DNA of 64,000 nucleotides, taken from assembly GCF_026262505.1 (NCBI RefSeq), contig NC_067204.1, positions 15,022,522 to 15,086,521 on the forward strand. Direction: 5' to 3'. The notes beneath the pieces are model-generated. The model was not told the DNA's origin and searched no databases. It worked only from the letters and a program-made list of their open reading frames with translations. Source of the stretch: Trichomonas vaginalis G3 (Eukaryota; Parabasalia; Trichomonadida; Trichomonadidae). Positions 40,299-52,379 of the stretch are shown one piece after another. Each line of letters opens with the position of its first letter. Position 1 is the first letter of the stretch. A program made the position numbers and the translations under genes.

Positions 40299-42610
40299 TT
40301 ATAAAGCTTCATTTACAGGTATTTCATCATCAGTAAATGAATCCTCATTATCGTTTGGTTCAACCTGTTTATATAATCCTTTCATTTCTTCTTTCAAAAC
40401 ATAACACCATGTCTGTTTACCATCTATTCTTCTCTGTTTCCTTTCACATTTATCCTTAATGCTCATTTGAAAGTTTTTGTCTTTCATGTCTGATGGTTTG
40501 CAGAATAGAGCATTTTCACACGTCATACCTGCACACAATTCATCATAATGTGTATTTATCCATTCATCTAAAGGATTTGTTGATAATTCTATTAAATCTT
40601 GTTTGGCTTCAGTCATCGGTATGATTCGTACATTAAATGATGAAAGGTCATATTGCATAAAATATGTTAGTAAATTATCATAAAATTCCTTGGTGCATGA
40701 ATCCATTAAATTCTTGAAGTAATCAAATTGACCCTTGAATTTACCATTAACTCTTAAAACTACGTATCTTCTGTCTCCAACTTCAATTTTGACAGGGTAG
40801 ACGTTATTAGTTACGAAAATGAAGTTTGCAACATTCTGAGCAGTTCTTCTGGGTTGATTCTTTTCATTAATTCTAATCTCATTATCCGTTATAATTTATT
40901 TCAAAGCGTTGAAGTTTGCAAGTCTGTCTTCACCTACATTCTTGAGTTCATTAAGTACAAGAAACATTTTATTTTCAACTACTGAATTGAAATTACCCGT
41001 TAGCTCACTTATTTCGGTAATGTTTTTACATGAATAACCAGCGAGAAGTTCAGAAATAATGTCTGTAAATCTGTTTTTACCTGTTCCCTGAAGTCCTTTC
41101 AAAATAATTGCTGTTTCATTCTTGATTCCAGGATGTTGAATCATTGATGCAATCCAGCCGAGAAGGTATTTATACACTTCATCGTTATTATCACAAATGG
41201 CTTCTTTAATGAAATTCATAAACATCTCAATTTTTGAGTAATCAGGCTTTTCGAGAATGTTGTATTTATAACCTTGAAACGTTGAGAAAACATCTGGGGA
41301 ATCAGATTTAAAGCAAACACCCTTAACAGTTAATGAAGACAATTGATTTAGTAGTACGTCCCACGCTGTTATGGTTTTACCTTCTTCTTTAAATAATTTA
41401 ATCATTTTGAGTGACTCTTTCATGTTTGATTGAAGAACGAATGATATTTGATTCATTTTGTCGTGGATATTATAGTCCTTTTGAATGAAATATTTGTTTC
41501 CACAATCTACAAAACGGATTACACGTGATAAATCCTCAATTACTTCAGAACTGTTTTTATACTGATGATTTTCAGCCTTGCGTCTAATATCTGTTATCAA
41601 AAACGAGTCATCAAGTTTTATATCAAATGTTATTTTTGGCTTACGTAATAAAGGTAAAACGTATTCATCATAATATTCCTTTTGATATAGTTTTAGAATC
41701 TTCACTAAAACAAATGGAGAAGTCATTAAATGTGCATATCTACTACGTGCTTTTTCAAAATTACTTTTTGCATTTTCTGTTAAACTGCAGAAGTTATAAA
41801 CGTTATCGTATGCTTCATTAATCAAATGATTAGGTAACGAATTAATAGCTTGAAACAGTGTGAATAATGTTATTTCTTTTTCTAAATTCATGTTTCCACC
41901 GTCATTATGTACTTCAAAATCACAGATGCCATCAACTATGCTCTGGGCAAGTTTATCGTCAATGTTTACATCTTTGTTTTCATTCATTATACTCTTTATT
42001 TCTTCATTCTTCTGTTCAACTCTTACCTTAATATTCAAATCATTTAATATATCATTCACTGTTCTAGTTAATGTTGAATCGTAACTTCCACGAATGAATG
42101 AGTATGTATTGATTGGTTCTGTTGCATTCTTGCGAACTCTTGAATCAGCCATAACCACTAATGAACGTTTTGAATCATCAATAGAAGTCATTATATCAAT
42201 ATCATAATCATTGCAGGAATAACATTTAATCATTCTGTTCGAAACTGCATAAAAGAAATTAGTGTTGCAATAAATGTGAAGACCTCTGAAGCGGTTTTAA
42301 CGATAACATCTTTATCCGAAAGTTTTGATAAAATATCTTTTCCAACTGTTTCTTTAAGTTCATCATTGTACGATTTATTGATATCAACATCTATAATCGT
42401 TAAATTTGATATTTTATTTACTAATAAAGCCATACCAGTTTTCCTTCCTCTTCCTCCATCGTGTTTGAGGTAGTTATGTAAATCAATCTTGTTTTCACCA
42501 ATTCTTTCGTTGAGGGTTTTAGTTTCTGCCACAACTAATTCCTCAGCTAATGAATCAATAACTTTTTCATCAGAAACGATATAGTTGCTGTTGTTGTTTG
42601 TTGCTGTCAT
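40299..42610 (-). pseudogene. Prim-Pol / SF3 helicase, copy B, broken
   Basis: Homologue of 14975-17287. One C is missing near 42285, inside the SGGLH primase motif region, and a TCA-to-TAA nonsense change at about 40896 cuts the protein between the Walker B and sensor motifs. The remaining sequence is in frame, including GLQGTGKNRFTD. TATATAAATG start context retained. Confidence 0.88.
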
Positions 42611-42660
42611 TTATATAGGAATAAAAAAATAAAAATAATTTTAAAACTAACTTTATTTTT

Positions 42661-42990
42661 GGACTGCATCAAATTTCAGGACTGTTGTCAAAATGTCAAG
42701 TTGTCTCATTTTTTCAGAGAAGTTAATTAACCTGGTGACATGGTGACGTAGTGACACCCTCAGTTCTTCAAAAATAATTAATTATTGAATAACCTAAAAA
42801 CCGTTAACGTAAACATTAACGATAAAATTTATTTCCAGGACTGTTGTCAAAATGTCATGTTGTCATCATTTTTAAGAGAAGTTAATTAACCTGGTGACAT
42901 GGTGACGTAGTGACACTTTCAGTTATTCAAAAATAATTAATTATTGAATAACCTAAAAACCGTTAACGATAAAATATATTTTTGGTCGTT
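42661..42990. repeat. Two minisatellite units between helicase and KilA-N (B)
   Basis: Two units of the helicase-flanking minisatellite with GGTGACATGGTGACGTAGTGAC iteron variants, each followed by TTATTGAATAACCTAAAAACCG. Orientation is opposite to 39768-40285. Confidence 0.85.
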
Positions 42991-43013
42991 TATGACAAAA
43001 ATAAATGGTTCAT

Positions 43014-43676
43014 TTACTCACAATATTTTTTTACAAAACGACCCCAAACTTTTAACTTCTTTTCTGCAGTTTCTAATGCTATCTTAGCGAGTTCATATTC
43101 TTTAAATTCTCTCTTTAAATCTTCTTGTTCCCATTGGTCTAGTTCGTATGGAGAATCTCTATAACCATAATATATCTCACGTTCATGTTCTAATTGTTTT
43201 TCGCACATTTTTCTAACTTCTTCTTCAAACAAATGTTTAGCATTCTCTACTGTATCTTCGAGTTCTTCTTCATCTAATTTCTCATGAACTTTCTTGTCTA
43301 TGGAGTCCATAATTTTTCCAACTGCTATGCAATATTTTGGAGAAGCCCACATTGCTATATAGTTTATAAGTCTTGGGTCTACATACGTTCCTCTAACCTG
43401 TTTGATTTCATCAGGAATTCCTGCATGAATTTTGTATAAAAAGCAACAGTCCGAATTCCGGCGGTTGCTATATTCTTCACAAAATGCCTTATAATACTCT
43501 TCCCAGGACTTATTTTCCAACAACTTTCTAAAGTCTTTCCTAAACTGCTGACACATATTTGTTGCATTAATGTAACCATCCTTGTCTCTACGTAAGACTT
43601 CAATACCGTTATAAGTGCCTTTTGTGAATGTTTCGCCATTAGATTTGTTAGTGAATGTTTTTGCTTCGACTGACAT
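43014..43676 (-). CDS. KilA-N domain protein
   Basis: 220 aa. The KilA-N DNA-binding fold spans roughly residues 20-130: DGYINATNMCQQF near the start, then GTYVDPRLINYIAMWASPKY, which matches the family's G.yV.p.La..iA.W.sp signature. A charged coiled-coil-like C-terminus follows (KHLFEEEVRKMCEKQ, YELAKIALETAEKKL). KilA-N proteins are common in phages and large DNA viruses and bind DNA. It lies between minisatellite units, next to the helicase. Intact in B; in A only 67-bp relics survive. Start chosen as the only early ATG (MSVEAK). Confidence 0.85.
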   Translation of the reverse strand: MSVEAKTFTNKSNGETFTKGTYNGIEVLRRDKDGYINATNMCQQFRKDFRKLLENKSWEEYYKAFCEEYSNRRNSDCCFLYKIHAGIPDEIKQVRGTYVDPRLINYIAMWASPKYCIAVGKIMDSIDKKVHEKLDEEELEDTVENAKHLFEEEVRKMCEKQLEHEREIYYGYRDSPYELDQWEQEDLKREFKEYELAKIALETAEKKLKVWGRFVKKYCE

Positions 43677-43740
43677 TTCTGTTCTTACATACAAAATAAA
43701 AAAAATAAAAAAATAATTTTAAAACTAACTTTATTTTTGG

Positions 43741-43910
43741 ACTGCATCAAATTTCCAGGACTGTTGTCAAAATGTCATGTTGTCTCATTTTTAAGAGAAG
43801 TTAATTAACCTGGTGACACATGGTGACGTAGTGACACGTTCAGTTATTCAAAAATAATTAATTATTGAATAACCTAAAAACCGTTAACGTAAACATTAAC
43901 GTAAACATTA
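43741..43910. repeat. Minisatellite unit upstream of KilA-N (B)
   Basis: One further unit with GGTGACACATGGTGACGTAG iterons and the TTATTGAATAACC tail, plus two AACGTAAACATT words. It brackets the KilA-N gene with the units at 42661-42990. Confidence 0.8.
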
Positions 43911-44165
43911 TTTCTGCAGTTCATCCATTACTTCATTACCTAATTAATTACAGACATAAAATATATTTAGTTCATTCGGTAAGCCTTGACCCAAAGGTCT
44001 GGGCTCAAGCACATTCAATGAACGCGGTACCATGCGAATACAGTCACAAATGGTGGCATGTAATCTTTACCCGAGCCTGTTGGATTTGTTGTGAAAGTGT
44101 GTGAATGATTTCCTGCGGTTCCACAGAAAATACCTGTGCTTGAATCTACTGGGTCAGTTGAAATA

Positions 44166-45469
44166 TAGGGTGTCCAAAGGTGTGTTTAGCACAAACCTGA
44201 ATACTGCGAATAGAAATAAACAAGTTACATATATATAAAGTTTATTTAAATATAATCACCATTGGATTCAATCACGCGTTCGCAGCGATCGATCCAGGCT
44301 TGAAAGACACGCTTTAAATCATCATGAGAAAATTGCTCAAATTGCTCTCTTACAAAATTTTCAAGATCATCTGGACTCGCGAATTCGCGTCCTTCAGCTC
44401 TCTTTTTTAGCGTGCCGAATAAATAAAAGTCAGAGGGTGCAATATCAGGTGAATAAATTGGGTTTGGAACAACTTTGACATTGTTTTCCACCAAGTAATT
44501 CATTACCTTATGACTTTTGTGAACTCTTGAATTATCAAAATGAATTGCAAACTTTTGTTTTTGTTGTTTGGATTTCTCAAACTCATCAGAATTGATAATT
44601 TGAGTAAGAACATTGTCAATTAGATACTGAGCATTCATCGTATTAGGTTTTTGAAGAATATCAATTGCGATGATGCCATTCACGCCCCAAAAAACCGACA
44701 ACATCATCATTGGTGTGTCAATTTTTTTCTTCGGGAATGTTTGCGGATTTTCATCCTTCGGGATCCACATGATTTTGGCTTCTGTTGCATATTGAAACCA
44801 AGACTCGTCCCCTGTTACTAAAAAGCGAAACTTCTTGGATTGATACGCACCCAATATAGAGAGGAGCTCTTTCGAAGATTGGACTCTAGATTTTTTTTGA
44901 ACTGAATTAAGGTTGTGGCGGAACCCAACGTGTATACGCTAGTTTGTAGTTCAAATAATTGTGCAGATAATAACTGACTGTTGTACGTGGTATCTTTGTC
45001 ATCTCCTCTATCCTTCTGAGTGATGCTCTTGGGTCTTCATCTAGCGCTTGAAGAATTGCTTTGATTTTTCTTTGATCCGGCGATTTTTTGTCAATTTTTA
45101 TGATGGGCGCCTTTTTGTTCATGAAGTGATACATCCTAACATGATACGTTACAGTGGAATAGCTAGGAGCATCCATACCGAAGCATTTTACCAATGTCTC
45201 GTAGATTTTTTACAGTCTTTGCATTTTTTTGCAAGAGCGAGGATGTTTTCTTTATGATTCATTAAAAAAATGAAAAAAATCCCGCCAAAATTTCCCGCGA
45301 AACCGCCTCTTGTCTCAAAATTCATTTTATATCCCGGCATGGCGCCAAAATACAACATACTCATCATATACATATATTCATATTTTTTATTATATATTTA
45401 TAATCAGCATATATCTCCTTTAATAGTCTCATATAGAGCGCTGTGCTAAACGCACCTTTGGACACCCTA
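44166..45469 (-). mobile_element. Tvmar1-like mariner
   Basis: 1304 bp with 27-bp terminal inverted repeats differing at one position (TAGGGTGTCCAAAGGTG...) and flanked by TA on both sides (44164-44165, 45470-45471). Removing it with one TA restores the tail-fibre sequence seen in A. The length equals what I recall for the T. vaginalis Tvmar1 family. It carries one disrupted transposase gene. Confidence 0.95.
44246..45262 (-). pseudogene. Mariner transposase (DD34D), frameshifted
   Basis: About 339 codons from MNHKENILALAKK. There is an N-terminal helix-turn-helix pair, with a second helix region of the form ARRIEE/ PRTTVSYYLHNYLN near residue 90, and the catalytic triad VTGDESWF, IHFDNSRVHKS and YSPDIAPSDFYLFG. 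Spacing of the last two fits the mariner DD34D signature. Frame is lost near 45190 and near 44905, so this copy cannot make a full enzyme as read. Confidence 0.92.
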
Positions 45470-46398
45470 TATCAGATCTATTCATTCCCTGTCTATTCGA
45501 ACCCGCTGCAAGATTTGTATAACCTCTTTTTGTTATTGAATGTGAATGATTACCTGTTGTGTTTGTAGTTCCTGTATGAGTGTGCGGTGGAAGGTTTGCT
45601 TCTTTAATTTTCTTCGAACCTCCTGTTTGCTTTGAATATCTAGCACAGTATAAGAATTTATCTACAATCTGCTTCCACGTACCAAAACCTAAAACTGTTG
45701 ATGGATTTGTTGAGTTCATTGACGTATAAATAGAACCAACAGGATATAATGTTTGAAGAATTTCATTTTTCATGCTTGTAATCACATCATTTACTTCCGA
45801 CTTCTTTGCATAATTTTCATCAACATAAGTTTTATCTGCTTTAAGTCTAAACATCCTGAAACCCATCTGTATCAGCTTTAACTTTAAAAGTCTCCGATGT
45901 CCATTCATGATACCATTCAACCTTTTCTTTAATTTCATTATCTTTTTCATCAACATAAACCAAATTTGCCTTCTTATTTAACTCACTATCCACATATTCC
46001 TTATCCACCTTCTTCATTATGTCATTTAGGAAACCTTCTATGAATTCCTCATTTAAATTAAATCTTCCAATCTTCAAAACTTTAGGAAATGCATTTAATG
46101 CGTAATATCTCTGTTCTTCTGGTGGAATTGATGTTATATCATCCGTTATTCCTTTAATTTTTGAATTCATAAATAAAATTTCTTTTATATTTGATATCAC
46201 TGCACCACCTTTGCAAACGAATTCGAAATGGTCATTTTTCAATACTATCTCCAAATCTCCATATTTCAACCTTTGCGTTTGTTCTGCCGTCTTTGAATTA
46301 TATGCATATATGGCGTATGTAATGGTCTGAAGGACCTGGGCGCTTTGCGCCTTAAGTTGCTGTTGTTTAATCATTTATTATGATTTAAAAATAAATAT

Positions 46399-47108
46399 TT
46401 AATCCGTTATCTCATCAGCTATTTTCTCTATTTGAAATTGCCATAATATTTCATTCATAAATTCTAAATCACAATCAAATAGGTCAGTTATTCTAAATTT
46501 AATATTTGATAAATCTTTTGAATGAAGAATAAATGAATTCCCGGATAATTGAAACGGATATGATAAAGAAAATGTGTTTAAGTTGATGGATAAAATGTTT
46601 TGTATTGATGGGTAAGAGTTAGGGTCTAATGTTTGATGTGAAATCTCATTGGGGTATTAACTTTATCACATTTGATTAAAATGAAATTGGAACCAGTGTC
46701 AGAATACAAAACATCCCCAACGTCTTTTTCAAAATTTAATATCCCCAACAATGAACGAAGATGAGGAGTACAAAATTTAATTTTCAGCGGGAATTTAATA
46801 AGGTTATTTATTTCATCAAGTTCAAAAAGTTTATCGGGTTTTGATTTAAAATTTTCTTCATACCATACGATAAATGATTCATTTAAATAACTTAAAATCA
46901 TGTTAATATCCCATTTTGCTATCACATTATTTATATACATATCATACGTTTTTTCAAGGTCATCTTTAATAAATGATATATAATCTGAAGGGTCTAAAAG
47001 AATGGGATTAAATTTACCACTCACAGAAACGAGAGTAACATTATAAATTCCGCTAACTGTTAAATTTAATTCACAGCTATTATTCGAAATAATATTGATA
47101 ATTGACAT
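46399..47108 (-). pseudogene. Penton/minor-capsid-like candidate, copy B
   Basis: Homologue of 12701-13409. The first 160 codons are open, then a missing T near 46648 breaks the frame before the LSNIKFRITDLFDCD block. In A the break is earlier, so both halves are known to be open in one copy or the other. Confidence 0.5.
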
Positions 47109-47127
47109 TTTTATTACGATTAAAAAT

Positions 47128-47605
47128 ATGGTAAAGCGTTATTTTCCAGTGATAAATAAAACTAGAATAAGAATACCTCAAGAATTCATAAATTCAACGA
47201 ATAAGAAATTCATTCATGTTATAAATTTTAGTGTTTTCAGAAAATATGAGTCAGTGTCATATTCATCAACAGGTTATATTTCACTTCATTCAAATTTAGT
47301 TCAATCAAACCCATATAATGACCATTTCATAAGATTTTCAGATGGTATTAAAAATGTAATTGATAGATTAAAATATGAACAGATTGACAATATCGAATTT
47401 TTGAATTTTGGTTTAAATATCCCGATGGAAAAAAGATTGAAGTTAAAGATAAAGCTGATACTATAACAAAAACAATTACAATGACCGATCCGGATAGTGG
47501 GAACAAAAAGAAATAAAACAAACGATAGAAACTGGTGAAAGGTCAATTATTATTGATTATGATTCAAAGGATTATTATTCGATAATGTTAATGCTTGAAT
47601 ATTAA
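47128..47605 (+). pseudogene. Unassigned gene between penton-like and VSCCG genes (B)
   Basis: Counterpart of 12206-12681. Opens MVKRYFPVINKTRIRIPQ and reads about 112 codons before a frame change near 47430. The tail in other frames contains TITMTDPDSGNKKK and YDSKDYYSIMLMLEY. It is head-to-head with the penton-like gene (19-bp gap) and overlaps the VSCCG stop tail-to-tail. Confidence 0.55.
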
Positions 47606-48268
47606 ATAGCCTTAACAAAGAATTTTTCAAGTGATATTTTATATTCATCAACTATTTTATTATAAATATCATTATATGTTAAATGAAGTTCAGTTGTTGT
47701 TCCGTTCTTTGATATCTTAATTGTGCTAATATCCTTTATAGGATTTATTTTTGCAACTGTTCCGCAGCATGAAACCTCATCATCTATGAAAAATTGAATC
47801 TTAACGTCTGAATCTTGAACATCACAAAGAATGGCGATAATGTGAATTAATGATTCATAAGGTAAAATAATTAAACCGGATTGATCAATTAAATTTATTA
47901 TTGAATCATAATTATTAATTATTATATCACGGTAAATTTTCATTAATTCAGAATTAATGTCTATTTTATATGGGTTCTCGATGTTTGATGAAAGAGGCGG
48001 GGTATGTTGGATAAGTGGGAATTTCAACAGGTTCTTTACCGGGTTCAGATAAAATGATTGGGTCTCCATTCTCATGGTTTTCTTCATTCTCCTGTTTCGG
48101 TAAGTCACGAGTTAATAAATTTGGTTGAGTTGCTGACCTTGTTAGTTCAGGGCTAACATTAACTTTAACATTTTGAATAATTCGTGATTTATCATCATTT
48201 ACGTTATAACCAACCGTAATCTCTGCTTTTGCGTTAGTGTTCTTTTGACTAGTGAAACGTCTTCTCAT
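47602..48268 (-). pseudogene. VSCCG-motif protein, copy B, one frameshift
   Basis: Homologue of 11541-12209. Lacks a base or two in the C run near 47997, so the Pro-rich N-terminal half and the conserved VSCCG C-terminal domain are in different frames. The C-terminal domain is unchanged from A. Confidence 0.72.
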
Positions 48269-48301
48269 TTATATTCGAATAAAAAAAATATATTTAAACT
48301 T

Positions 48302-49201
48302 TTATTTTGCTGGAAGTTTTGAATCTATTATTCCCTGTATTTGTTCTTGAAGTTGATTTTTAGCTGTTTCATTGTAATTAATAGACCTAATATATTCATT
48401 AATTGCATTCTTATAATCATCTGATTTCTCAAATTTTCTTTTATCTAATTCCTTAACTAAATCACAAGTTAAACCTCGTTGCTGATATAATGGTTTCTTA
48501 ATTAAATCTTTGAATGCTTGAGATAAAGCACCTGATGCAATTCTTGCTACTATAATTGGTTGGAATTGCTGTTTAAGTTCATCTTTAACATTTGCGAAAA
48601 CTGGATCGAATAAAGCAACTTTAAAGAATTTCTTAGCTGAAATTTCAGGTCTAATATTTGCATATTGACCATCAAACTGGTTAGAATATCGTGGTAATCC
48701 ATCCGGTCCCTCTTCAATAGCATTTAATTCTTCATTGAAATAAGAATATGGATTATAACGGTATGAATTAATTGGACCATTTTCACCTTCTCCAATGTAT
48801 TGTTTAACAGCTTTTCCATTTTCATCAAATTGCATAGGATAACGTTCATTATATGCTTTACGTTTAGGATAATCAGTTATAGTTAATTTGTAACCATTTA
48901 TGACTTTAATATTACCTTGACCATCAGTAACGAAAACTTCATTTATACCATCAGGTTTTCCATTTGGACCCGTAATGTCTGCTTCGTGTGCTTCCCAATT
49001 TGGACCTTGACGTTTGGCATATGCTTGAGCTTCTGGTAATGTTAAAACGTTTCTCATTTGTTTAACATCTTTTTGAAGACCAGCAACAATATGAACTAAT
49101 TCTTTCATTCCATCAGGAACTTTCATAGTTCTATTATATGCACCCTTTTTGTTTGTTCCTTGTTTTAATGGAACCTGTAGAAGATTTGCCATTTCTGTCA
49201 T
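48302..49201 (-). CDS. Unassigned 299-aa structural-block protein
   Basis: Intact in B. The N-terminal 60 residues look helical ([18 protein letters not shown]). Next comes a Gly/Asn-rich segment with short repeats of [11 protein letters not shown] type. [19 protein letters not shown] stretch follows, and last is a helical C-terminus ([17 protein letters not shown]). It is located between the packaging ATPase and VSCCG genes in both elements, so it is probably a virion or assembly protein of this Maverick group. I do not recognise the family. The start context TTAAACATG differs from the TAAATG class. Confidence 0.75.
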   Translation of the reverse strand: MTEMANLLQVPLKQGTNKKGAYNRTMKVPDGMKELVHIVAGLQKDVKQMRNVLTLPEAQAYAKRQGPNWEAHEADITGPNGKPDGINEVFVTDGQGNIKVINGYKLTITDYPKRKAYNERYPMQFDENGKAVKQYIGEGENGPINSYRYNPYSYFNEELNAIEEGPDGLPRYSNQFDGQYANIRPEISAKKFFKVALFDPVFANVKDELKQQFQPIIVARIASGALSQAFKDLIKKPLYQQRGLTCDLVKELDKRKFEKSDDYKNAINEYIRSINYNETAKNQLQEQIQGIIDSKLPAK

Positions 49202-49241
49202 GTTTAATTATAAATAAAAAATAAAAATTAATTATAAAAAG

Positions 49242-50067
49242 TTAATCAAATTTAACACTTCCTTTATTTAAATCAACTATTATTTTTCCATGTTCACCTA
49301 ATTGCTGATATTGTGTGTAAAGTTCATTAATGCTCATTGGTAAATTCACTTGATAAAGCATAACGTTCAACTGTTGACGACTAAACCCACTGAAAATGAA
49401 AAGTGTTGATAGATTTGATTTAATGTTTGTGCTTAATGCTTTGAAATATTGAACAGCCATAAAGAATGAACACTGAATGTGTCGACATTGAGTTAATAAC
49501 TGATTAAAATATGATTTCTCATTTGTTATTAGTTTTGATTTCACTGCATCATCTAGAAAAATGAGTGAATGCAAAAATTCTCTATCAAAATTTGAAATAG
49601 AAAGTGTTTCAAATAATTCACCCGTTGTTTATCAATAATTTTATCCTCTAATCCTTGCTTCTTGATTGTATTATATAATTCTTTATACATTAAAAAGTTT
49701 TTTAAATAATCTTCTGCTTCTTCTTGTGATAAATAAATAATTGGAATTTTGATTAAATGCTTTAAAGATTTAAATGTATCATCTGAAGGTGAACCTGAAC
49801 GGTTGATATAAATTAACACATGTGAATAGGGGAAGTGTTAGCAATAATGATAATTTGTTTTAATATCGTTAATGTTTTACCCTTATTCTGTTTACCAATT
49901 GCTGCAGTGATTGAATTTAAATAACATTCAGAATATGGAATTTTCATTAATTTTTCCTTAGATAGAGCATTTCTATTATCACTCAATGCTTCATTAATCA
50001 TATCATCTACGTATGTATTATATACTCCCGCTAATTCTTCATAAGGGGTGGATGAATTTAAATCCAT
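49242..50067 (-). pseudogene. Packaging ATPase, copy B, frameshifted
   Basis: Homologue of 9727-10554 with breaks near 49822 and 49622. The Walker A-like GKQNKGKT and Walker B LIFLDDAV blocks are both still legible in different frames. Confidence 0.85.
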
Positions 50068-50091
50068 TTAATCAAAAATAAATTTATAATT

Positions 50092-51730
50092 TTAAACATT
50101 TCTATTCATCAATATTTCATCATATGAACTTCTATACTGTGGTGGTGTACCTGTTGGATGATATTTCAAACCTTCGTCCGGTGTCCATGTCCAATATGTA
50201 GTCCTAGTAAACCAAACCTGAGGATGATTTGTCACCTTTGAACAGTAAGTGTCATTTTCACCCTGAATGATTGGATAAGCTTTCACTTGTACTGTAACTT
50301 GTGAGTTGAAAGTTTCTAATCCATCAAAGAATATACCCGCTCCATCACGTTGAACTGGAATAGTGCATAAGAATGAAGTTTGGTCTTTCCATGTTCTAGC
50401 TAATGGCGTGCCATTATCATCATTCAGTGGTCTAGTTAAAGAGTCCTCGTATTCTTCTGTGCATTCATTCACTCCATCTAAATCAGAAGCTTGAAGCATA
50501 CGTGTAAAGAATATGTCACCCACTGTGGTCATCGCTTGATCGGGGAAGTTTCTGGAATCTATAGTGACCTGAAGACCTCGAAGCATTGGATTTTCTAAAA
50601 CCGTTCTTTGCATTGCATTCTTTGGAAATGTTAACACAACATCTGTAACGTTATAAAGAGCGTATGAGAAATCTGAGCTAATACCTTCAGGAGTGATGCA
50701 ACCTCCATTTAGTGAACGAACGTCAATATGTTGAGCTGGAATCATGAATGGATCTTCCTTACTAAATAAACGTGGTATTGCTTTAACTGATTCTTCAATT
50801 AAACCGTATCCTGGTGTAATACATTTATCCTCTAAAACTTCCATCTTTGTGCATGAAATAATAACGTCATCAACTGTTGCGTCAGCAGATGTAGCGGCTA
50901 AGCTTGTAATTAATTTGGCAGGAAGTCCGATTTGTTGGAATTTGCGATCATATTTATAAACATGATTCATAATCTTTTCATAATTTTCATCAGTTATCTT
51001 TTCATAAACGTAATTTTGTAAATCAGCAACTCTTAACGGGTCAACCTGACAAAATACTAAAGTATCCCTGAAAACATAATATTTAAGAATGATATCACCA
51101 AATGATTTAGGATAATCATCGAACGCCTGAAATGCTAACAAATCATTTACCGGAATAATCATATCAAAAGTGACATCAACTTCTTCATTTGCTCTCTTGA
51201 AAACTTCTGAGGGGTCAATATATTTACCACATACTGAGTTATCATATTTTGAACATTATTATATAACGAATGAACAAACTTTTTAACTTTCCTTTCTGAT
51301 TTGGTTTATATGTTGCAAATGCGAAAGATTCACGGGCGCAATCCATCTGAAGATAACCGACATCACCTCTTTCGGTTTCTACTTCTAATTGTTTAAAGTT
51401 TTGATTTGATGATTTGTAACCAACGAATAAACGCATGCATTTAAAAGCGGCATCACATGTGAAAGCTTTATTTGAAACTAGAGTTGCTTTAACTTTGCGT
51501 TTAATATATGTGTCACCTAATTGATTCACATCATGAGCCGGATTTGTAATTCTTAAATGAGTTTGTTTATCATCAAAATATGGAGCATCAGAGTCATAGC
51601 ATGAACTTTCAAGTTCTCTATAATATCTTCTACCATCATTCTTTGCGAATATTTCATTTATCTTTTCGAATGAATGAAACACATTTCCATTAATCAGTTT
51701 AGTGTTTGGCACCAAATAGTTAGTCGTCAT
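50092..51730 (-). pseudogene. Maverick major capsid protein candidate, copy B
   Basis: Homologue of 8067-9703. The N-terminal part loses frame near 51300 and 51255 (missing A in two A runs). From 51162 to the stop at 50092 a 356-codon stretch including IDVRSLNGG and GLQVTIDSRNFPDQAM is open, unlike in A. So the C-terminal jelly roll is intact in B. Confidence 0.75.
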
Positions 51731-51799
51731 TTATTAATAAATAAAAAATCAAAATTAAAAGATGAAAATGAATTTTTAATTTTAATGAAATAATCAACT

Positions 51800-52017
51800 A
51801 TGGCTGCAGGTATATTTAAGAAACTGTGGGATAGAGTAAAAAGAGGAGCGAGTAAAGTTTGGGAAACATTGAAGAAGGGGGCAAATTGGATATATTAAGA
51901 ATAAAGAAGCAATTAGTGACGTTGCTGAATCAATAACACCAAAAGCTGCCCCAATAAGAGAAATTTTAAATAAAGGAGAAAAAGTTTATCAAAGACTACA
52001 ACCGATACTAAGATAAA
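51800..52017 (+). pseudogene. Second MAAG-FKKLW peptide gene, copy B
   Basis: Opens MAAGIFKKLWDRVKRGASKV and stops early after NWIY because of an extra base relative to A near 51893; the rest to YQRLQPILR follows in another frame. Convergent with the 78-aa peptide gene. Confidence 0.6.
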
Positions 52018-52076
52018 AATAATTTTAAGCCGCTAAGCGGTGAGATGATCCATAGGATCTCATATTTATTTTTCCA
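52018..52076. terminator. Two hairpins between convergent small genes (B only)
   Basis: AGCCGCTAAGCGGT and GAGATGATCC-AT-AGGATCTC form two adjacent stems between the stops of the two amphipathic-peptide genes. Copy A lacks this stretch at the equivalent place (7762-7781). A 3'-end role is possible; a small insertion scar is equally possible. Confidence 0.35.
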
Positions 52077-52313
52077 CTATCCACCTCCTATTTTATTAAG
52101 TATTCCTTCAGCTATTCCACCAATTGCGTTACCTGCTTGTGCTCCCATCGCCGGATTACCTGCTTTAGTACCTAATACTCCACCTATGATAGTTCCTGCC
52201 GTTTTCGCTACTGGTGCCAAAAAGTTTGCAATGGGTTTAATAATCTTTTTATGAACCCAACCCGCAGCTTTCTTAATTCCTTCCCATAATTTTTTAAAGA
52301 ATCCTGCCGCCAT
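52077..52313 (-). CDS. Short amphipathic, glycine-rich membrane-active candidate (78 aa), copy B
   Basis: Intact; differs from the A protein at only a handful of residues (EGIKK for DGIKK, HKKIIKPIANF, final Gly for Arg). Conservation of an open frame in both otherwise decayed elements points to a young decay or to selection. The same features apply: an amphipathic Trp/Lys helix, then a Gly/Ala hydrophobic tail. Confidence 0.7.
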   Translation of the reverse strand: MAAGFFKKLWEGIKKAAGWVHKKIIKPIANFLAPVAKTAGTIIGGVLGTKAGNPAMGAQAGNAIGGIAEGILNKIGGG

Positions 52314-52379
52314 TTCTGATTTAATATTAATTAAAAAATATATTTCATCACTTATATTCTAATTTTTATTTAATGATAA

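Larger units (their letters stand above)
44015..46374 (-). pseudogene. Tail-fibre/collar-like gene of copy B, split by a mariner
   Basis: Same protein as 13434-14489. The front reads MIKQQQLKAQSAQVLQTI and the KADKTYVDENYAKKSE fibre repeats. A missing G near 45868 shifts frame, and a mariner sits in the tip domain between its GMNR and DPVDSS segments. The final residues (WYRV) are present at 44015-44030. Confidence 0.88.

Noticed and set aside
45192-45194. Separate 95-aa transposase piece with its own start
   Set aside because: The frame has no ATG there (TTG only); it is the middle part of the disrupted mariner transposase that begins at 45262.
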